Below are positions 34,666 through 38,019 of a stretch of DNA of 38,019 nucleotides, piece after piece (the first letter of the stretch is position 1; each line of letters begins with the position of its first letter). The notes beneath the pieces were generated by a model. That model did no database searches and had not been told where the DNA came from. It was given only the letters and a program-made list of their open reading frames with translations. The position numbers and the translations under genes are program-made. The stretch covers positions 2,593,448-2,631,466 of the forward strand of contig NZ_JH379027.1 in NCBI RefSeq assembly GCF_000235505.1, given 5' to 3'. This DNA is from Hungatella hathewayi WAL-18680. GTDB lineage: Bacteria > Bacillota > Clostridia > Lachnospirales > Lachnospiraceae.

Positions 34666-35680
34666 TTATTCTGACATATTAATTTGTCCTAAGAATGCTG
34701 AGGCAGATATTAGAAATGTTATTGATAAAATTTTAGAGAAAATATTATTCGATTTTCCAAACTTAGACAAAGCCATAGCAGTTCTTTTGGGTGGGGGGTT
34801 TGGCAGAGGAGAAGGTAGTGTCATGCAAAAGAGGGGTACCTTTGTTACAACAAATGATTATGATATAGTTATGATTTGTGAAGATGATGTACAGAAAATT
34901 AAAATAAAAGAACTTGAAAAAAATATAGCTAAAAATCTCCATTTAAATTTTTTTGGTATAGATATAATAACATTGTCTTATTTTAGAAAGATTATTGATA
35001 AAAAGCTAGTGAGTCAGTCTTTTTATGATTTGCTTAATGGAAGCAAAGTATTATGGATAAACGAAACAAAAAAAGATATGAATATTATAGACTGCCTTAA
35101 AAATCATACTATACGGATGCATGATATTCATATACATAGTGCATTTGATGTTTTAAAAACAAGAATGTGGTGCATAATTGCACTATATGATTTACAAGAA
35201 AATAAGTTTTTTGATAAGCAATATTTTGGATCATTTGAAAGATTTTATTTTCAACAAGTAAAATTAGCAACTGCTATAGTCGATGCAGTCTTAATATCAG
35301 ACAGACTATATGATTCTCCTTGTTTTACAAGGAAACTAGAAATATTTAAGAAAAGCAAATTTTATCAAATAAATGAGTGCTATATCATTAATAATTTAAT
35401 TGAGCGTAAAATATATAATAAGAATATTATCGAGCTAACTATAGAAGACAGAAACTTATTGATTAAGTTATATTGTAATTGTGTTGAATATGTTATAAGT
35501 AATCATAAATTGCTTTATTTCGTATATGCCCTTAAGAATAGAGTGAAAAAAATATATTTTAAATATTTCAGAAAGGATAAAAATTGTGGTTGGTATTTAG
35601 ATGATTATCGCTTTTTAAAAAATAATAATCAAAAGAAATTAAATGAATTACAAAGAAAAATGAGGGGGATATATGAATGA
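34655..35680 (+). CDS. Nucleotidyltransferase-fold protein of the EPS cassette
   Basis: This 341-aa protein has the pol-beta nucleotidyltransferase signature: LLGGGFGRGEGS (about 44-55), a flexible loop, then NDYDIVMI with the metal-binding pair Asp68 and Asp70. A third acidic residue lies on the next strand, Asp103 (FGIDIITL). All three catalytic acids are therefore present. The remaining roughly 230 residues are helical and rich in Lys, Phe and Tyr, with no membrane segment, and I do not recognise them. The ATG at 34655 follows AAGGTG, and the stop overlaps the next start (ATGA), so it is tightly coupled to the phosphohydrolase-like gene. Family chemistry is transfer of NMP; the target is unknown. 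Confidence 0.75.
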   Translation: MIYDYSDILICPKNAEADIRNVIDKILEKILFDFPNLDKAIAVLLGGGFGRGEGSVMQKRGTFVTTNDYDIVMICEDDVQKIKIKELEKNIAKNLHLNFFGIDIITLSYFRKIIDKKLVSQSFYDLLNGSKVLWINETKKDMNIIDCLKNHTIRMHDIHIHSAFDVLKTRMWCIIALYDLQENKFFDKQYFGSFERFYFQQVKLATAIVDAVLISDRLYDSPCFTRKLEIFKKSKFYQINECYIINNLIERKIYNKNIIELTIEDRNLLIKLYCNCVEYVISNHKLLYFVYALKNRVKKIYFKYFRKDKNCGWYLDDYRFLKNNNQKKLNELQRKMRGIYE

Positions 35681-36847
35681 ACATTGTTTTTATCTTATCA
35701 GACGCATTAAGACATGATTATATTGAGCATATGCCATATCTAAAGAAGATGAGTGAAGAAAACATATATTATGAAAATGTAAAACCTGGAATTGGATTTT
35801 GTGAAATATCAGAATATATTACTGGAATAGACTCGATAGAAAATGGTAATTTATTTCAATTAACATTTAACCGCAAATTTGGCAAGAAAAAGTTTAAGCT
35901 GTTAACATATATAAATGAATTTTTTAATCATATTCCAAGAATCAGGAGGTATACTCAAAAATTAATAACTAAAATACTTGAAAAGAAGGATTGTTTTATA
36001 GATCGGGATATTTTACGGGTTAGATATAATATTCCTATCAATTTGTTAAGTTATTTTGAGCCAACAGAATCTAGATATCAATATGACTCTGAACAATTTT
36101 TCCCAAATACGAATCTTTTGCTACAAATTAAAGCCCTTGGCAAAACATATGATATAGATGATTTTGTTAAGCACAATAAAATTAAAGGAACGGATGAGGA
36201 ACGGCTTAAACGGCTTAATGCAAAAATAAAAAATAAGGAATTAAGTGATTTTACACTACTATATATAGGCAAAGGAGAATTTGCTCATATGACTGGAACA
36301 AGTGATTCTAAATTTCATAACCGCCTTGCAGAATATGATGATATGTTAAAAAATACTAAATTTGTTATTAAAAGAAAATTATAATAATAATTACAGGCTT
36401 ATTATCTTAGGAGACCATGGAATGGTCGATGTAAAAAAATATATTAACATTTTACCAGTAGTTAAAAAGATTAAAAGTAAGTATGGATTATCTGTAGGGG
36501 ATGATTTTGTTTATTTTATAGATTCAACAGCACTACGTTTATGGTTTAAAGATAAGAAAATTATCCCCCAAGTGGATAACGATATTTCCAAATATCTAGA
36601 GGGTAATATTGAATTAACAAAAATTGATAACAAGTATTATGGTGATTTGATTTATATGCTCAAGCCATCTAATGTATTCTTTCCGGATTTTTTTAATACA
36701 AAGAAAAACAAGGGTATGCATGGTTATAATAATACAATTCATGAGCAGAAAGGACTGTGTGTTATTATGGGTTCTAAGACAGATGAAACCTACAAGGAAA
36801 TACCGCTTCACGAAGTTAAACATATTGTACTAGATTTATTAAAATAA
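35677..36847 (+). pseudogene. Alkaline-phosphatase-superfamily protein split by a frameshift
   Basis: Two frames make one protein of about 389 aa. Frame one (35677-36384) opens NIVFILSDALRHDYIEHMPYL, with metal-ligand Asp9, and has GFCEISEYITG where the nucleophile loop is expected; a classical Ser/Thr is not obvious there. It continues to GKGEFAHMTGTSD. Frame two (in use from about 36370 to 36847) gives YRLIILGDHGMVDV, the Asp-His metal pair, and KGMHGYN, the last His. The metal site resembles the type I phosphodiesterase family. The shift lies near the A4 runs at 36370-36378; one base less restores FVIKENYNNNYRLIILGDHGM. It is translationally coupled to the nucleotidyltransferase. It may hydrolyse or transfer phospho-substituents. 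Confidence 0.75.
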
Positions 36848-36876
36848 GAGAACAGTTATTAATAGGATAAAACTAA

Positions 36877-38019
36877 ATGGAGATTATAAAAAAAATAAAA
36901 ACAATGGATAAAGTCACTAAAGCATCTATTGCATATGTGTTAGTCGCTTTTTTTCAAAAAGGAATTACTGTCATTTCGGGACCGATTTTTACTAGAATAT
37001 TATCAGTAAATGAATATGGGATACTTTCTGTTTATAATTCATGGTTTGAAATGATTGGTGTTTTAACCATGTTATCATTATCTTCGGGGGTATATAATAA
37101 TGGCCTTTTAGAGTTTAAAGATGATAGAAATATATTTACATATTCTCTATTGATATTATCAAACATTGCGACAATTAGTGTAGCTATATTTTTTTTAATC
37201 TGCCAAAAGATAATCATTAAATTATTTGCAATGCCAACATCGCTAATATATTTAATGTTTTTATGCTATCTCTTTATGCCGGCAATGTCATTTTGGATAG
37301 CTCGTCAAAGATATGAATATAAGTACAAATTGTCATGCATCGTAACTGCAGTGTCCACATTTCTTGCCGTATGCGTTTCAGTGATTTTTACGTATATTAT
37401 TTCTGATAATAAAGTCATAATGAAACTGTGGTCTGAAAAAATTGTGTTTTTTTTATTTTGGATTGTTTTATACAGTTCTATATCTATAAAAGCAAAATTT
37501 AAGATAAACCTTTCTTATTGGAAATATGCCTTATCTTTTACATTACCGTTGATTCCGCATTATCTGGCTAATTATATTCTTAACGGCATAGATAGAATTA
37601 TGATTCTAAATATGATAGGAAAAAGTTCAGCAGCAATATATGCTGTTGCATATTCAGCAGCGTTTATGGTTCAAATTTTTTGGCAGTCCATAAATGCAGC
37701 CATACTACCATTAACATATGAAAATATAAAAGCTGGGAATTATAAGAATATAGAAAAGGTAGTTTTACCGTATGTATGTGTTTATGGATGTTTATGCATC
37801 GTGGTATCATTTATAGCTCCAGAAATAATGTATATATTAGCTCCGTCTGAATATCGAGATGGCCAATTTTTGATTCCAATACTGACAGTAGGTGTGTTTT
37901 TGACGGGCTTATATTGTTTATTTGCAAATGTAGAATTTTACTATAGGTCCACCAAGCCGATAGCTGCAAATAGTATTATCGCAGCTATTTTAAATATTTT
38001 TTTAAATTATATTTTTATT
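36877..38019 (+). CDS. Wzx-type polysaccharide flippase, 3' end beyond the window
   Basis: The frame is open for 381 codons to the window end, about four fifths of a normal flippase of 450-490 aa. It opens with a short charged stretch, then SIAYVLVAFFQKGITVISGP and ARILSVNEYG-like RILSVNEYGIL, typical of the polysaccharide transporter family in the MOP superfamily. About nine to ten membrane helices are visible, with ILNGIDRIMILNMIG in the middle, where flippases carry the DR motif. It moves lipid-linked repeat units across the membrane before polymerisation. AGGATAA upstream of ATG 36877 is a fair ribosome site, 29 bases after the preceding stop. Confidence 0.9.
   Translation, partial: MEIIKKIKTMDKVTKASIAYVLVAFFQKGITVISGPIFTRILSVNEYGILSVYNSWFEMIGVLTMLSLSSGVYNNGLLEFKDDRNIFTYSLLILSNIATISVAIFFLICQKIIIKLFAMPTSLIYLMFLCYLFMPAMSFWIARQRYEYKYKLSCIVTAVSTFLAVCVSVIFTYIISDNKVIMKLWSEKIVFFLFWIVLYSSISIKAKFKINLSYWKYALSFTLPLIPHYLANYILNGIDRIMILNMIGKSSAAIYAVAYSAAFMVQIFWQSINAAILPLTYENIKAGNYKNIEKVVLPYVCVYGCLCIVVSFIAPEIMYILAPSEYRDGQFLIPILTVGVFLTGLYCLFANVEFYYRSTKPIAANSIIAAILNIFLNYIFI

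Noticed and set aside
1-38019. CRISPR array, prophage or defence island
   Set aside because: No repeat-spacer pattern, phage structural genes or known defence genes were seen; the accessory part is an EPS locus.

Overview
The window looks like chromosome of a Gram-positive, obligately anaerobic member of the Clostridia, most likely Lachnospiraceae. The signs are a PolC-type replicase next to ispG, lipoproteins with LTAC and LAAC lipoboxes, strong AGGAGG ribosome sites, a CpsB/C/D-type phosphoregulatory exopolysaccharide (EPS) system and no outer-membrane genes. I cannot name the species.

Layout. 1-4910 carries the end of ispG and all of polC. 4980-9868 is a four-gene nucleoside-type ABC importer (BMP lipoprotein, double ATPase, two permeases) with its own extended -10 promoter and a hairpin after the lipoprotein gene. 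10050-15026 holds a divergent OmpR-type response regulator and hybrid sensor kinase, followed by a lipoprotein reductase with an FMN-attachment motif and fumarate reductase-like catalytic residues; this is probably an extracytoplasmic respiratory enzyme with its sensing genes. 15223-18287 is a compact copper-resistance operon (copA, csoR, copZ) with a clear promoter, a CsoR-type operator and a terminator. 18325-18731 is a tRNA cluster (Pro-CGG, Glu-CTC, Thr-CGT). 18750-20512, on the minus strand, is a minimal NHEJ pair (Ku and a ligase-only LigD). 20597-22111 is an XRE regulator divergent from a secreted protein with cell-wall-binding repeats, with a tandem operator-like repeat between them.

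22179 to the end is one long EPS/capsule locus. Its first part (a membrane protein of unknown function, CpsB-type phosphatase, CpsC-type co-polymerase with a long charged tail, CpsD-type kinase, initiating sugar-phosphate transferase) has the GC content of the rest of the chromosome. Just after 27930 the composition drops sharply to AT-rich, and the remaining genes form a variable cassette: four glycosyltransferases, a pyruvyl transferase, a Wzy-like polymerase, a DNA polymerase beta-fold nucleotidyltransferase coupled to an alkaline-phosphatase-superfamily enzyme, and a Wzx flippase cut off by the window end. Two cassette genes (28170-29328 and 35677-36847) are split by single-base frameshifts in A-runs, and a third break is possible near 34470. 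They could be real inactivation, phase variation or sequencing error.

The genes suggest a Wzx/Wzy-type pathway: the phosphotransferase loads the first sugar-phosphate on a lipid carrier, glycosyltransferases and the pyruvyl transferase build and decorate the repeat, Wzx flips it, Wzy polymerises it, and the CpsB/C/D trio controls chain length. The least explained parts are the nucleotidyltransferase/phosphohydrolase pair, the CpsC tail, the first membrane protein of the locus, and the Cys-triplet extension of CsoR.
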